Source: Owenia fusiformis
Taxonomy: Eukaryota; Annelida; Polychaeta; Sabellida; Oweniidae
Assembly: GCA_903813345.2 (NCBI GenBank)
Contig: CAIIXF020000008.1
Span: 755,341 to 819,340 of the forward strand
Length of the DNA stretch: 64,000 bases
Direction of reading: 5' to 3'
Shown here: one piece after another, positions 1 to 14,700 of the stretch
Position numbering within the stretch: position 1 is the stretch's first letter
How the letters are laid out: every line of letters starts with the position of its first letter
Notes under the pieces: model-generated
Databases searched by the model: none
What the model was told of the DNA's origin: nothing
What the model saw: only the letters and a program-made list of their open reading frames with translations
Translations under genes and position numbers: made by a program

Positions 1-3000
1 ACCTTTCCTGTGTTAATATTAGCAAATGCATGACTTGTGCATCTTCCATCCAAATATGTAAATTGCCAAGTACAGGAGACTGAAGCTAATTAATTAGGCA
101 GTTAATTAATTAAGAATGTCTAGATGCTGCATTGCTATGTTATTGCATAGTCTGCAATGAGGAGATACATGATATAATTATCCCCCTAGGTGGACCATTA
201 ATACCAACTTCTCCCCAATTTTGATTATTTGGACATGGCTATGAGTAATTAACTGCTAGTAATATAGTAATCAAGCAATGAGGTAAGAAGAAACATTTGT
301 TGATGGCGTGGGAATTCAGGGCAGGTGGAGAATTGACCATCTTGTCTATGTTTTTATAATTTGTAAATACCTTCACATGGGATAACTAGCCCCTATTGTT
401 TTATAGATTGCCGTGCAACCTTCACTCCTATTTATTATCCGAACACTTGAATTGCTGTGTTTAGCTAGATTTAAATGTCTGCCCGTGTGTTATATTCATA
501 CCTCTGTATTTTCTTAATAGGAAATTTAAGAAAATTACAAAGATTTAAAAGCAATATTGAAATATTTTGCACCAAATATAACATAAACTAAATTATAACA
601 GAAATATATGATGATGTAATTGTGAAATAAAACATTTTTGCGACTGTTTTGAAATTTATTGTGGGGGTAAAGGTACACATAAAATTTAACATTTAGCGTC
701 CTGGGTCGCTATTGGACAATGGTACGTGGGAAAAACGAACAGGTGGCGAGAGTCGTTTTCTAGATCTCCTAAATTCTACAACCAATTCATCCAATCCAAA
801 GTCCATTCACAAATAAACCACATAATTAGCTTAAATGGAATATTATCGCTGGCCGATTATTGTAAAAACTAAGAAACTGATTAGTTGAAACGTGGGAACC
901 TGTAACTGAAACATATGTCTTGGAATTTGGTGATTTTCAATGATTTTAATCATTCCTTTGTTACCATCACAGATCAACCCTTGCAGTAAAAAAAATAAAA
1001 ACAACAACACCTTCAGATAGACTAATAAATAAAAAGGAAATTCATTTATTTATTATTTTTTATGATTCTTTTTCTTTAATTCATTAAGTTATTTTGTTTC
1101 GGATGATTTTTCATTTTGATTTTGCTAATTACAATTTTAAGAAGACATATGAGTTTTTGAAAAGAGAAATCACAAAAGCCACCAGTGATCTGTATGAAGG
1201 TCATGGCGATTTGGAAAAAATACATAATTAATTGGTATGGATATTTCTGCGACAGATGCAGCGCAATAGGATTAAAAACAAGAGAATTTCCAACAAGTTT
1301 TGATTGCTTTTAATTACCGTGTGAATGAATTAAAAGACAAGAAGAACCCTCATTGTTCAATTACCGCCCCCACTATCCCAGATTAATTAACGGAAATCAA
1401 TATTTAACTCTATACTGTTTCAGCGCCAAAAAACTGGCGGGAAATCAGAAACCGCTAATAACTGACCAACGGAATATTGATTCCGCATTAATAATTCATG
1501 CCTTAATTACACAAAAGAATCTAACAAAAAATCAGATTTAATTCAATTTTGTCATTTCAATTGATCTTATTCATTTTATTATAGTTTTAGAGCACTTCTG
1601 TAAATGTCAATATCTGAAGAGTTATATGGGTCTTTATTGACTCAACAGTCTAAAAATGAAAGATTTATCAAGAACAATATGAATTTGATCATAAAATATT
1701 GAGGAGTTTGTGTATTGTGCAGAAGTCTGGTAAACAATTAAATATTTTGATTTCTTCTGTATGTAAACGAAGCCTGAATTCCTCCGCATTTAAACTTCGG
1801 ATCAGACATTTTTGACTTCAAACAAAATCTTCTATTGATGCTAACCAATATTTGTAATAAGTTATTAATAAACTATTATACTTCAATTATGTAAAGACCA
1901 AATAGCAAATGAGGAAATATTCAATGGGCCATAGAGCAACACTAAGGTCTGGTTAGAAACACCATCATGATTCAAACACTAAAACAATTAAATCATGAAT
2001 GCACCATGAACAGGGCTGAAACTAATAAAGTCAGTCATTTAATAATGTATAATAATACATAAATCAAGGAAAACTGCCAACTAATATTTTGATTCCCAAG
2101 TGGGAGACCAAAGGGGGGGGGGGCAGATCCACCACCATCAATCAAACACTTAAAACAATTGAAACATAGCAGGACTACAGCCCTTGTAAATTGCAATCAG
2201 ACATACCAAAAAACATGAGAGTATATTCGGAAAAGACATATAAGGCCACTGGATGTCCAGGTAGAGTCCCATACCTGTGGCTTAATTAACATTACCTATG
2301 TTACCTGTGGCATTGTCTTGCTATCATTGCCTTTTGATTAAAGACAGGTAAATTAGATGAGCTTGATAAGAGGCAAGCAAAATAATAATAAGGAAGCAGG
2401 GGATAATAGATGTGTAAGACATAGTACTATAAGGACCATTGAAAACTGTGGGAAAATGGGGCAGGTGTTTTCAGTCCCCAAAAATATCTGTACACACGAA
2501 ATCTTATATCTTAACTGTCCACACCTGTATAAATCATAACATTGGGTTTATAGGTGAAATCATAACTGGATTCACAGTTTGTTTTGAAATCGTTACAGGT
2601 GTGTGAAAGTTCGTTAAAGGTAATGTATAGGTATGACAATACAGGTGAGCCTATTAGAGAAATGCCCTGATGAATACCAATGCATGCGCTACCTCATTTC
2701 CATATGTTTACTCTCTTCAAATTTACTTCTACCTTTAGTGTTTTCACTTCACCTTTGAGATTTATTCGCATACGCTCCATTATACTTGAAAACATCCCAT
2801 GCATTAACACAGAAATTAAAGTCTAAATGCCTCTTTGTTTTGCATTTTAGTCATTAATAAGAGGTTAACAAAAAATATAAATGCATTTTCAGGCTAACAT
2901 GAAATCATAATTTCTGGTTTCTTTATGGCACTAGATCTAAATGGTAATTATTTCCTCAAAGAAACATCAAATAAAATTGATAATGACAAACATTAAAATA

Positions 3001-6000
3001 TAACCATGGCAATGTTCATTTATATTTTATTAATATAAGTGTGTCATGGAGATTTTTTCATACATCATAAAGTCGCGGATCCCTTCTCTAATTTCTGTAC
3101 TTTCTTATCACCAAAATGAGAGAGTTGGTGTTCACTACATAAGTACTACATTATAAATATTTCTTTTATTGACAACTCAAATCAAAAAAGAATTATTAAT
3201 ACAGAAAGCCTTCCTTTTGTATCATCTAGCTCCTCCTCTCTTCCAAGCCTCCCCTATTCTTTTTATTCCCTAAAGGAAAGGGGATACTGGGGGAGGGGGG
3301 GGGGTGATAGGGACTTTTGGCCACAGGTCTAGTCACTTGTTGTCATAGAACAAGTGGACATGCACTCTAAGCTGCCAATAAACCACTGAAAACCACAAAT
3401 GTCACCACAAACTCAAGCCACCACAAAACTCCAGGCAAAATCAAACAATAATGGTAAGGGCATACGAGGACATTCGTTTCTAAGAAATAGGACAAAATCC
3501 GTAAATAAAAGACACCGCAAAATGGAAGTTTCAGTGGCTCAAGGGTATTTGATAATAGTTGAATCACTATTAATTGTTAAATGTGGTGAGATAAGATTGT
3601 CACACACTCAACTGATTTCCTTAAACAACATACCATATATCCAAACCTAGCTCAAAATAGTCCATTTTATGAGTTTGTCTCTTTAGGATAAACTATTAAA
3701 ATGTTTTAATGTTTCCCTCTGTTTTTTCACATTTCTACTTTTGTATAATAATAAACGGATGCAGACTTTTCGACAACGATAAAAGAGCCATGTTTAGAAA
3801 AAAGGAAATCATAAAGTTTGCAAGTCTTAAAATAATCCCAAAACTACCCCAACATCTTTCTAAATAAGTTTTATTTCTATAGGTACATAAAATGATGCTC
3901 ACCAAAAGAATGGGGTATACTGGTGCAAATGATTCATGTATTCTTCACAACTTCAAATTACTTTATAAGGCAAAGTACATAATCCAATGATGGGAATTGT
4001 TATTATTCATTCAAGAAATCACCACCAGATGGCTACCAGTCTAGGGGACATTTGACATATTGGAGATCAAAACAAACCTCAATTCCCTCATATATGTGTG
4101 TAGTTGTTTACATATGAAAATAATAACAGATACATAATTCAAACAGATAAAGCCAACCTTAAGAAGCAATATTTTGTCCCATTGTCTCCTCATATCACCT
4201 TCCCCTGTGATAACCCCCCCCCCCACTGTCAGTATAATAAAATAAATAACTTGTGTTTCTTACAGCTCCGGGTTAGATAGTACAGGTTCTTACATGTTTA
4301 CACTTTACAGCATTTCTTAGACATTTATTATAGGAAACATTTGTTGTTTTTCATACATCATGCAATTAAGTCCCAGTCAAAACTGTCCCCTTAGGCCGAA
4401 AGGGGGACAACTTGGACCTGCTAGATGGAGGGTATCACCATAGAAACCTGTCACATCAAATAAGTAAAGTAAAGTCAGATAGTTGAAAAGCAGGCTTCCT
4501 GTTAACTACCTTTTCATTTAATTATGATTTAATTACTTCTACTGGTTCCTTGGTAGCCTGGAATGGGAGTTAGGTGTGTAGTTACTATAGAAACCAGTGG
4601 CAATTACTATAGCAACCAGAATTTTAATGTGTTCCACTTACTGCATCATTTAGCATGGAGTCTTCTGGGCTTGTGGTTGTCATTTCTAGCAGAATCCTGT
4701 CACAATTCTGTCCTTCACTCTGACAGCAAACCCTAATAAAACTTGATAGGCCCATTTATTGGAAAGACCCAGTAATAACCCTTGCTTAGAATATCTCCCA
4801 TTATACACCTTCTATGCTTTTAAATCTGCTTTTCAAGTATTTCATACAATTTCAAGTGTAACCTACATGCTTGTTCCCTTTATTTCTTACTTATCCTCTC
4901 TCTTTCATGCTGTTTTTCAATTTGAAATATGAAAGATGACTATGTCTTTTTCCCCAAGGGAGGGACACTCCACATCACATGTGCTTTTCAAGGTTAATGT
5001 ACCAGGCCCATGAAAACTCTTAAAATAGTATTAAGTTTTTTTTTCAAAGATCAACTTGAATAAATCTGCTCAGAAGGAAATATAAATTCTGAAGAAAAAT
5101 TCCTGTGAAAGATCAGAAACGTATGTCCAACCCAAAAAACATATTTTCCATGTTATAGCAAATGATTACAGTTGTGGTATCAACAATATACAACACACAC
5201 TTACCAACCATTATAAAATCTAAATTCAAACCAGATTGCTAATTTCAAAACAAAAACCAGAGTCCCAAACATAGCAATAAGTTATGCAAGAATGCTTGGA
5301 GGGTTTGAGGTTGATATATGTGAGAAGGAAATTAAAAGGAACAAGATATGAAAATGACTGCTGTTTCCTGTAGTGCTAATTCAAGCATAGGGCACTTACC
5401 CCAGTTAATATGGGACTTATGTAATCCTAATTGATTACTAGAATTTTGAAAAATCTGAAAAACTCCAAATAATGAAATGTGATGCACATAAGCATGAGCT
5501 CTGGACTAGTGTATATTCTACCAGGAAAAACCCTTTGTAACCTAGTAGTAAGGTCCTTTAAACCAGAACGCTCTACATCACTAAGTCCGGTTAAACAAGA
5601 ATGCTTATTGCATCACATTCACAACAGAGACAATTGAAACATCAACCACTTTTTGCATTAAACATAAAAATGAATTAAATATTTTTGTTTTCAGGATATA
5701 TAGCAGAGAATGGTCTACTAACTGGCCATTAACTGATAACACAACTCATTAGCTAGGCCATTCTGTTTAAAACAACAATTAACAAATCCAGTCCAAACAC
5801 CAGTGAAATGAACCTGATGGTGGAATATAGAACCAATCCTTAAAATAATACAGTGAGTCAGACCTAAATGATTTCTAAGTTTCCTCAGTTTCACTTATAC
5901 ACTGCTAATATTCCACAATGTTGATGCTATCAAATCCATGTTGGATCTACTTATACTAATCATAATAAGCATTGAATTTAATCTGGAAAAATATTTACAA

Positions 6001-7073
6001 AGAACATATGCCTGTAAAAAATGAATTCTCAATTTAAAAAACATATTGAAATAGAAATAAGTTCCTGTTTATTTAAACTTTTATGTACATGTTTTCTAGT
6101 TAATGCGTTTATTTAATCTTATTTTTTATGTCTATAATGGGTCGTTACAATTATATCTAAATATTCTATCAATCAACATGCAGTTCATCAAACTCTGTTT
6201 TTACATCAAAAATACCTAAACACCTTTCAACATTCATTTCAACTGGACAATTATGAATCAGACTTTTGATGACAAATATTTGATAAAATAAACTCATAAC
6301 TTGTCACAAGATGGCAGCACCTCCTTATAGGAAAATATGTCGCATTCAGGCATATTACAGATGAAAATCCTATTATCATAACCTTTTCAATTGATTTTCT
6401 TCTAACAACAGCAATTTAACAATTTAATTTAAAGGAATTCTCAATGTATATGTCTTTCAAGATTAAACTAACCTCGTGTCTATATCCATCATAAGTTTCT
6501 TGAAAGACCATGGAAGATGGCAATATTTTTAATTCTATTTTTCAAGGATATTGTACTTTCATGCTTATGGCTTTTATTGCAATATCAACCTGAACTCAAA
6601 ATTGTATCAACCAGTTTATTTCTTATATTTTTTCAACAGCACAACAAAAATATGTAAGACAATAAAGCAAAATCAGTAGTCAAAAGCCTCTCTTAGTAAA
6701 ACTATTATATAAAATATTTAGATACACTACCCGTTTAAATAAATCCTAATGTTAACATATGACTTCATGTTTAATAGAAAATAAGTGAAACCATAAACTC
6801 CTAAATCCCCACTTGACTAAATGTACAGCAAGCTGGCAAATTGTTTAATCTGCTAATCCATGAGACTATTATAGAGATGAGGTCATCTGTTAAGTCCTCA
6901 TAATCCATTAATTCTGAGCCCCCCCCCCCCCACTTGACTCTCTTCCTCCTCTTGTTTTCTCCTAGTGACATTGTATATATCAATTCAATTGGTACATCAA
7001 TTTCAAACTTACATCAAAAATTTCAATTTGAGAGAAACATTTTACATTTCCATTCTTTTCAACCTTGTGAGGG
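1..7073. other. No gene recognised; 3' flank of RAD51B
   Basis: AT-rich DNA with short ORFs (up to about 80 codons) that have no recognisable motifs. Homopolymer-rich spots occur at 2114-2124 (G), 3290-3306 (G) and 4216-4225 (C); a C run also lies at 6919-6931. The missing last RAD51B exon could lie here. Confidence 0.6.
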
Positions 7074-7345
7074 GAAGTAGACTTGGTGTAAGAGGCCAAA
7101 GACTTGGTGCAAGATGGCAGACACGGTGCAAGATTACATAGACACGGTGCAAGAGGGTAGACTTGGTGCAAGATGGCAGACACAGTGCAAGAGGGCAGAT
7201 TTGGTGCAAGATGGCATAGACTTGGTGCAAGAGGGCAGATTTGGTGCAAGCTGGCAGACTTGGTGCAAGATGGCATAGACTTGGTGCAAGATGCCATAGA
7301 CTTGGTGCAAGATGGCAGACTTGGTGCGAGATGGTAGACTTGGGA
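7074..7345. repeat. Minisatellite, about 20-bp unit GACTTGGTGCAAGATGGCA
   Basis: About thirteen imperfect copies of (A)GACTTGGTGCAAGATGGCATA. All frames of the minus strand are open over it, which produces spurious Leu/His/Ser-rich ORFs. It abuts the TTAA MITE at 7372. Confidence 0.9.
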
Positions 7346-7371
7346 GAAATTTGATGCACCACAACCCTTAA

Positions 7372-7973
7372 AGGGGTATTCCTTGCCAGACCATCTCTCT
7401 CCTAATATGGTAGCTATAACCATATACATACTTTGCAAGTTTATCAAAAAACAGAAAAATGTTTTGAAATGGTCAATATTGATCACTTAAAAATGTAGTG
7501 CTCAATTCCAGTAGGCTGCCATCTTTTAAAATTTCACTCGGGAAGTGATGTCATCGACTCTCAACTTTGCATATAACATTAGGTAAGGAGCTATTAGAAT
7601 TACTAAACCAGCTGAATATTTTTTTCAATTTGGTGTATGATTAAAATCCTTTTGATGATCTCTTCTTTAGTTCTAAGTTGACAACTCTTGAAAATATTTT
7701 TACACAAAAAGATAAGGGCTTCTTGTTTAGAAGTAATTTTGTACTTCTTTCCTATACTGTAATAGACAAGGCTATAACAGGTGAGAGTCGATGACATCAC
7801 TTCCTGAAAGAAATCTGAAAAGATGGCAGCTTACTGGGAATGAGTACTACATTTTTAAATGATCAATATTGACCATATGAAATTTTTTTCCAGTGTTTTG
7901 CTAAATATGTAGAGTATATATATGATTGTAGCTACCATATCAGGAGAGAAATAGTCTGGCAAGGAATGTTCCT
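7372..7973. mobile_element. TTAA-flanked MITE with long inverted repeats
   Basis: 602-bp element with roughly 190-bp imperfect terminal inverted repeats (left AGGGGTATTCCTTGCCAGAC, right GTCTGGCAAGGAATGTTCCT). It is flanked by TTAA at 7368-7371 and 7974-7977. The central part is AT-rich and non-coding. The TTAA duplication fits piggyBac- or Kolobok-type mobilisation; which one cannot be told from the ends alone. Confidence 0.8.
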
Positions 7974-8758
7974 TTAATGCATTTACCAATTGACTCCTGA
8001 CAGGGGCTTATAACATTAACTGGCTAAATTGATGCTACCCTAAATTCTTAATGTTTATTTAGGTAAGTGACAGACAGAGTAAGCCACATGTATTGGTCAC
8101 ACTTACAATTTAGACATGAATCCCTTGCAGAAGTCTCACAATTCACCCCCTTGGTCTGAATATGACTCTTAAATCGTCAAATATCCAACAAAATTTGAAC
8201 TTCCTAAATAAAGCATATCAAGAGAATAAAACTATGAGATGAATAGATTCCAACATTTTGGACAGGTAGAGGTAGATCTGTTAATCCATTGGTTATAACT
8301 GTGATGATTTACTAGGACATCAGTTTATTCAAGCACTTAACATCAATTCTGTACTAGGGTCTAACCGGGAAATAAGTTGCACATATATACAGGCATCCTT
8401 GGCCCAAGGGTATTTCACTTCTTTCCATATTTAAGCATAAATGAAGTCCTTTGAAGAAGGATGATATACAGGATAACAGATTCATTATTTTCCCTTTCCT
8501 TGTACATATGCTTTCATGATATTCGCAGATATAGAAATTGTAACATGTTCACCCAAAGGGTTTTGGACACTTTAAAGTTCCTCTAAAGCTTGATAGAGAG
8601 ACGAGAGCCTTTATAACCCACTTTGGGTTTTGCATATTTAAGATTGTAAATTGAAAGTGTTTTAGATCTGAGGAGAGGGTGGTGGGTTAAATAGATCTTA
8701 TTTAATGTCACCTTTGTAACAATACCACAAGTATGAAACAACAAATCTATTCTCCTAC
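7974..8758. other. No gene recognised; region after RAD51B exon 8
   Basis: If the exon 8 donor were not used, the frame would read on to a stop at 8583 (GRRIDLLFHTCG...RLSIKL). That tail has no resemblance to RAD51B C-termini, so I treat it as intron read-through. Confidence 0.5.
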
Positions 8759-11700
8759 CTTGCAGTACAATGCCTTTGTCCTCTATTGTATAAGTAAAAG
8801 CAGCAAATGGCGCAACTGGCGATTTGGCGATAAGGATCTGCAAGAAAATGCACAAAATGGATCTACATCTTTTCAAAATGATATCTTAAATGTAACAAAA
8901 AAATTGTAGATTAGAGATATTTAATACATCTATATAATCCATAATGATTAAGGCTTTCCTAGGAAATGAACAAAAAATTCCTATTAAATCCTTATTGACT
9001 GGAAGGAATCATATTTGATCAAACTCATACAGTACGCTCCTTTGGCCAATATCAAAATATCCCTCCAAGTAAAACACATATTCAATCCCTCCCAGTAAAT
9101 AACCTATATTTATCAACTCAAAGCTTACTTGTCTTTTAACATTGTCTAAATACTGCACTATGAGGCGTGTGTTAACACTATGTGACCAGGTGTTGCCTAG
9201 TGCCGCTGTCACATAACCCCCATCCCCATCCATACTTGACATGCCATTTACTGAAAAAGAATAAAAATCAATTAATTATAGTATTTAGATGCTGGGTATT
9301 TCTAATGCTGCCCTTTAAGGTCATTGACTTTCTAATTACTGCAACCATAAGCAGAACTCCCATTTCATTTCACCAGTTTTATTTCGCTATAATTTTGGGA
9401 GTGAGTACAGTGCATTTCATCCGCAATAAAATTTAATCTGATTAAACGATCTTTCATTTCACTTCATATTAGTTGAAAAATTAATTTAAAACATCATTTT
9501 TCATTTGTTTAATTGTTTTTTATTCAATTTGGAAATCCTGTTTTTAACCAAAACATTGTATTTAATCAACATTTTAAGATTACAGACACAAAAGACACAT
9601 ACCTGACATATCATGATTGACATCATTCCCTGCGTCAGATGTATTACCTTGTCCGTACCGTGTTGTAATCTGATTGGTTACCACGACCTGAAAGCATAAA
9701 CGGAACAAACAAATAAATTATTTTTTTTATGAAGAAAGTCATTCTTGACAGTAATTTAAATGATTAGTTCCAATATTTTGAATTATATTACAAAGGTATG
9801 GTTGGTATTTATAAATATAACAGTAGAAGGCTTATAAGTGCATAATTCATCCGTGTTTACATAGAATACAATTCTAATATATCACTTCTTAGCCATGGCC
9901 ATAAACAAACCTGAAAAATTCTTTTAATATCTGTACGGAGCTGAATTTAGGTGAAAAGTGAAGTTGTCGATTGAACATATCAATGCAAGAGCGAGTTAAT
10001 TACTAATGCTGTTTATGCAACGGCTGATGGATGGGGAGAAAAGGTCAGAGATGATAAAAGGTGAAAAATATCATGGGAAATAAATGATAAGAGAGGTGTA
10101 ATAGTAAATAAGGAGCAAGGTTAGACAGAACCCAGTGAATGAGTGGTTTGAAATGTTACACATTTAGGCTCATACATTGTGATTCAACAGAGGAAATAGT
10201 ACTGTAAAACTGCTATATTCTCTGCGTAACATCTGCCCCAGAAAAAATCATTTTTAGGCCCTAATATGATAGGCCTCACTTTGATATCTTGGTGAAAAAG
10301 TCAATTTCTCTAAACCAATAAAAGTAAAAACTAAGATCAATGCTATAAATTAACAGCATCAGAATTCCTCATTTTTATCAATGCATTTTTGTGTTTCATA
10401 AGAAGATTTTGTTCAAATAAGTTCATAACAAAAATGCCTCTCTCCACTAGAAAAACCAAGCTATGGCTTATTTGAGATCTATAGACTTCAACATTTGTAA
10501 ACAAAGCAAGAAGGCATAGCAAGACAAAAGTTAATTGGCAAGAGATATTATGACCAAGGTGGGTAACTAATCTTATGCCATGCTATTGCTACCTTTATCT
10601 GAAATAACAGTCTGTGAGAAAAATCAAGAATGGCCTGGTGAAAACCATGGGCTTTCTCTTGAAAAGGTAAAACAGACTCTAAAAGTATAATATAGAAATT
10701 CTAGGAAATGAAAAAAAGTCTCGAAACTGGAGGAAAAATGCAAAGAATAGGCAGATCGCTATCATCAACAACAGAATATCAAGTTAAACAGTGAACAACA
10801 AAATTGACCATCGATGTGTTCCTCCATTACCTCATTCAGACAGGTTATATTTGCTCAGCTTGCCACGGCAAGCAATCACTGAAAACTGACCTATGTATGT
10901 GTGGATAGTATGACCTATGCCATGCCAGATTATGTCGTTTTGTAAATATTTATTTTCGCCAAATTAAATTCAGAGCGATTTGGAGATGGTGTTCTTAATG
11001 AAGTCTACCTGCGAAGAGGATTTTCACCCAGGCAACCTATGACCTTTCAAAGTGCCGCAAATCATTAAAACCATGAGAATTTTTGTTAACTAAACACCAG
11101 ACAGATTGGCCATTAAAACATTAGTTTAGATTTTTGCAATCTATATTTTGATAATGCACTAATTACAGGTAGTGTTACCCGAAAAAGATGTTGAAATAAT
11201 ATCTTTGTTTTGACAGACCAGTTTTCATATGGTAAACCCTAGATATCATATTCAGTATTTGTAAATGCACAAAGTTCCCACAAATATTGTTTGAACAGAT
11301 TGGTGCTGTATTTATGATAAGCTATTTCGATGTCAAAAACAGAGCCAGTAATGATAGAAAAAACCATGTTTTGGTTGGTTTTATTTTACATTAGCTTAGC
11401 AAGTTCTGTGTTCCTTATCTGTATGCTGTTTTCTTTTTATTTAATTGTCTGGGGGAGTCTAACTCTTGAGCTTACATCTGATTCTAATAGCTGCCATTTA
11501 GGGAATTCCAAAATATCCCATTCCCATTTTTTATAGAATTCAAATAATAAGAAATCGTGAAAATGACTCGCAAAATGAAAAAAAAAATCCAAATTTAAAT
11601 TGCATCACATTGACAATGCAGTGCATTACTGCCTTATAATGCACTGCAAATCTGACTAGCCTCAAGGTAGAGAAATGTTTAATGAAACAAAATGACAAAA

Positions 11701-14700
11701 GGGTACTTGGGTCACAAACTGAAATTGAAAAAGAAATTGATGTTGAATACAGGTAAAAACAGGGATGACTGCATAATTAAAATGCTATTGTAACGCAATA
11801 TCACACATATGCCCCACATACTCATGCTGGTGCCAGTTGCCAGTCAGCGTGAGCAACTATTAGCCATTAATTTCAATTTTTTATGCACTGTAATGTAAAT
11901 CTAAAATAATATTTTCAAATGATGGACATATTGCATCAATTTCCAACTGTGGGTGCTAGAATGTTGATTATTTACTTGACACAGTAGATCAGCCTAGAAC
12001 ATATGCCAACACTAGTCTTATATAAATATTATCTCCACCAATTGATTTATTTTATTAGGCCTATGCCCATGTGTAGGACTTACTGTCCCTGTTTATTTTC
12101 GTATGCCACAACCCGAATTACACTTTCAATTAGTCTATGAACTATTACACTCAACCTGCAGATGTGAAATGTATTTATCTCCAAAATATGGTCAGAAGGA
12201 ACAACTGGCAACATCTGGAGAAAACAATTACATTAAAACACCAATAAACAGTATAAATTAGTGATCATGCCAATAAGGCAATTGACATGGTTGATTGTGC
12301 AATTGTGCTTGGTGATTGTGCTATTATATTTTGATTGTGCTCATTCATTTCAAGTTAATTTTGCCTTTGTGTTAGGTTACTACACCATTCTGATTCACAA
12401 GAGCCATGTTTTAGAGTAAGATATATTGGGGGCTACAGAACACAATGGTGAGATGCCCATCCACACACATATTGAAACAATCCATCACATTACATTGCAA
12501 TGTACCTACCTATATATTAACATGACATAACAATTTCTCACAGTTCATGATTAACATGTTTATTTTCCCAACTGAAACATATACACCACTCATTAGCCAG
12601 TGTGCCTGTAAGTATTCCAACTCCATATATTGTATATGATGTAATAGAAATCATGAGGATTCCTCCTATGTGCCAGACTAACAAAATAACAAACTTTAAG
12701 AGTTCTGTCTCTGAGAATCATATCTTGTGTTGATACTAATTAATCATCTGCTGATATATACATATCTTCATCATCACCATAACAACTGGTAAAAATAGAT
12801 ACAATATGCTGGATTCAGGGATAACACATGTATCAATAATAAAGATATTAGTAACTTTTTGGTAGATGATATACATGTAAAGTGAAACCTATAGGTCTGA
12901 ACAACTCTCAATGTGAATATGTTTGACTTACATAGTTGTAAAACCTTGAAATGTGAGAACACCAGCTAAACTGAACACTTTTGGACAGTTCCAAAGGTGT
13001 TCAGATTAGACAGGTTTTACTAAACTTGTTTGAATACCTCATCGTTATATAACCTGGGCTACCTGAAACATTTTCCCTAAAAATATTGATGTCTTTGCTT
13101 ACCACCTTATGGTTTGATCTTCCTTAATTTAAGATTGCCCAAATGTTAAGAAGATTTAAGATTTAAGTTAAATAATTATTGAGAATTATCATTGCATACA
13201 TCACCAAATGAACTTTTCCTAATCTAAATAATCTGCTTAGCTCAAAGTGAATACCCACTTCAAGATAAATCACCAGTTTATCTTACAATCTTCACAATTA
13301 ATAATAATGAAACACCTCAGCTTATTATCTGCATATATCATAACTTGCACTTTGACGGCTAATTGATCTAACAATTTCAGATAAAGATAAAATAAGGATT
13401 AACACTCACAAGATAGAAAATACTACACTCATGTGAGCCAATTTATTGCAGTGACATCTTTCAATGATAATGATATTCATTTAGCCAAAGGCAAAGCCAG
13501 AGCTAACCCATACCCAAATACTACCAATAGTTTGTGTTGAATCATGATTGCCACAATTTGCCAGATTGGCAACCAGCATTTCAAGTTCAATGCTAAAAGG
13601 CAGTCTGGACCACAAATAGAATTTAAATATTAAATTCTCAAAAATATTTATTCCAAACTCTTCTTTTCTTAATGAAAAAACCTCCATATTTCTAAAATCT
13701 CTAACAAAAGAGATGCCAAAACAAAGAATGCAATACATCCCTCCTACTACCCTGCGCGCAGAGTCTAGTTAAACTACACTCTGCCTAGTAGAGACCATAT
13801 TACAGTTTAGTAGCCCCGCCCCCAAGACGGGTACAGCTGTCAGTTTGGGTAATAAATCACTTCTGACCGACGCGCTGATCTTTCTTCCAACAATCAGCGA
13901 GCTTGAAGAAACATACGCCAAATGCGTGCTAATTAAATATGAGCATGTCATTGGTCAATTCCGGTCTCAACGATGACGTCAGAAGGAATGACCATATATA
14001 GAACGTCGGTCAAATTTGGCCGACGAACACTGATTGGCGCGGTGAGTTCACGGGTTTATTTTAGTTTGAAAGAGTGAAGACGAAGCTCTCTTTTAAGAAG
14101 TGAAGTCAAACGATTGCAAAGGGTACCCTCCTACATTTTATAAGAGGATGGGAAATGATACACAGAGGTATCCAGAAAGAACATTATGACACATTCACGA
14201 TTTCAAAATGCATAGTGCAATATATACCTACTACATATTTCAAAGACAGAAGATGGTATGAGGTGCATAGACATGCCCGTAGCCAGGGTTCGCTCGAACC
14301 CTGCAAACCCCCCTGACCAAAAATTCTTTCAAAATCATGCAGTTTTTCACCATTTTGAGCACTTCTCAAGTGATTTTAGCCATATTTGGGCCAAAATTGT
14401 CAAATGTGAACCCCCCTGGAAATTTTTGAAAACTGAACCCCCAATGGCAAATCCTGGCTACAGGCCTGATAGATATATAGAAAGAACAGATGACTAGAAC
14501 AATCAAGGATATCAGCTGACAACCAGAATTTCTCTTGACATTTATTGATGCAAAAAACTCAAAGCAAAACATAGCATCATGTGGACATAAAGAATATGGT
14601 GCTTCCCCTTACAAACGCACATTCATTCACATCCTAATCACTTTCCTCTTAAAATATCAAAAATTAACAATTCATTTTTATTCAGTTCTGACTCTTTCAG

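Noticed and set aside
6980-7486. Minus-strand Leu/His/Ser/Cys-rich ORFs of 76 to 168 codons
   Set aside because: All frames are open over a 20-bp minisatellite; no start context, homology or splice support.
8583-8758. C-terminal extension of RAD51B by read-through of exon 8
   Set aside because: A good donor follows IVLQG and the downstream peptide does not resemble RAD51B tails.
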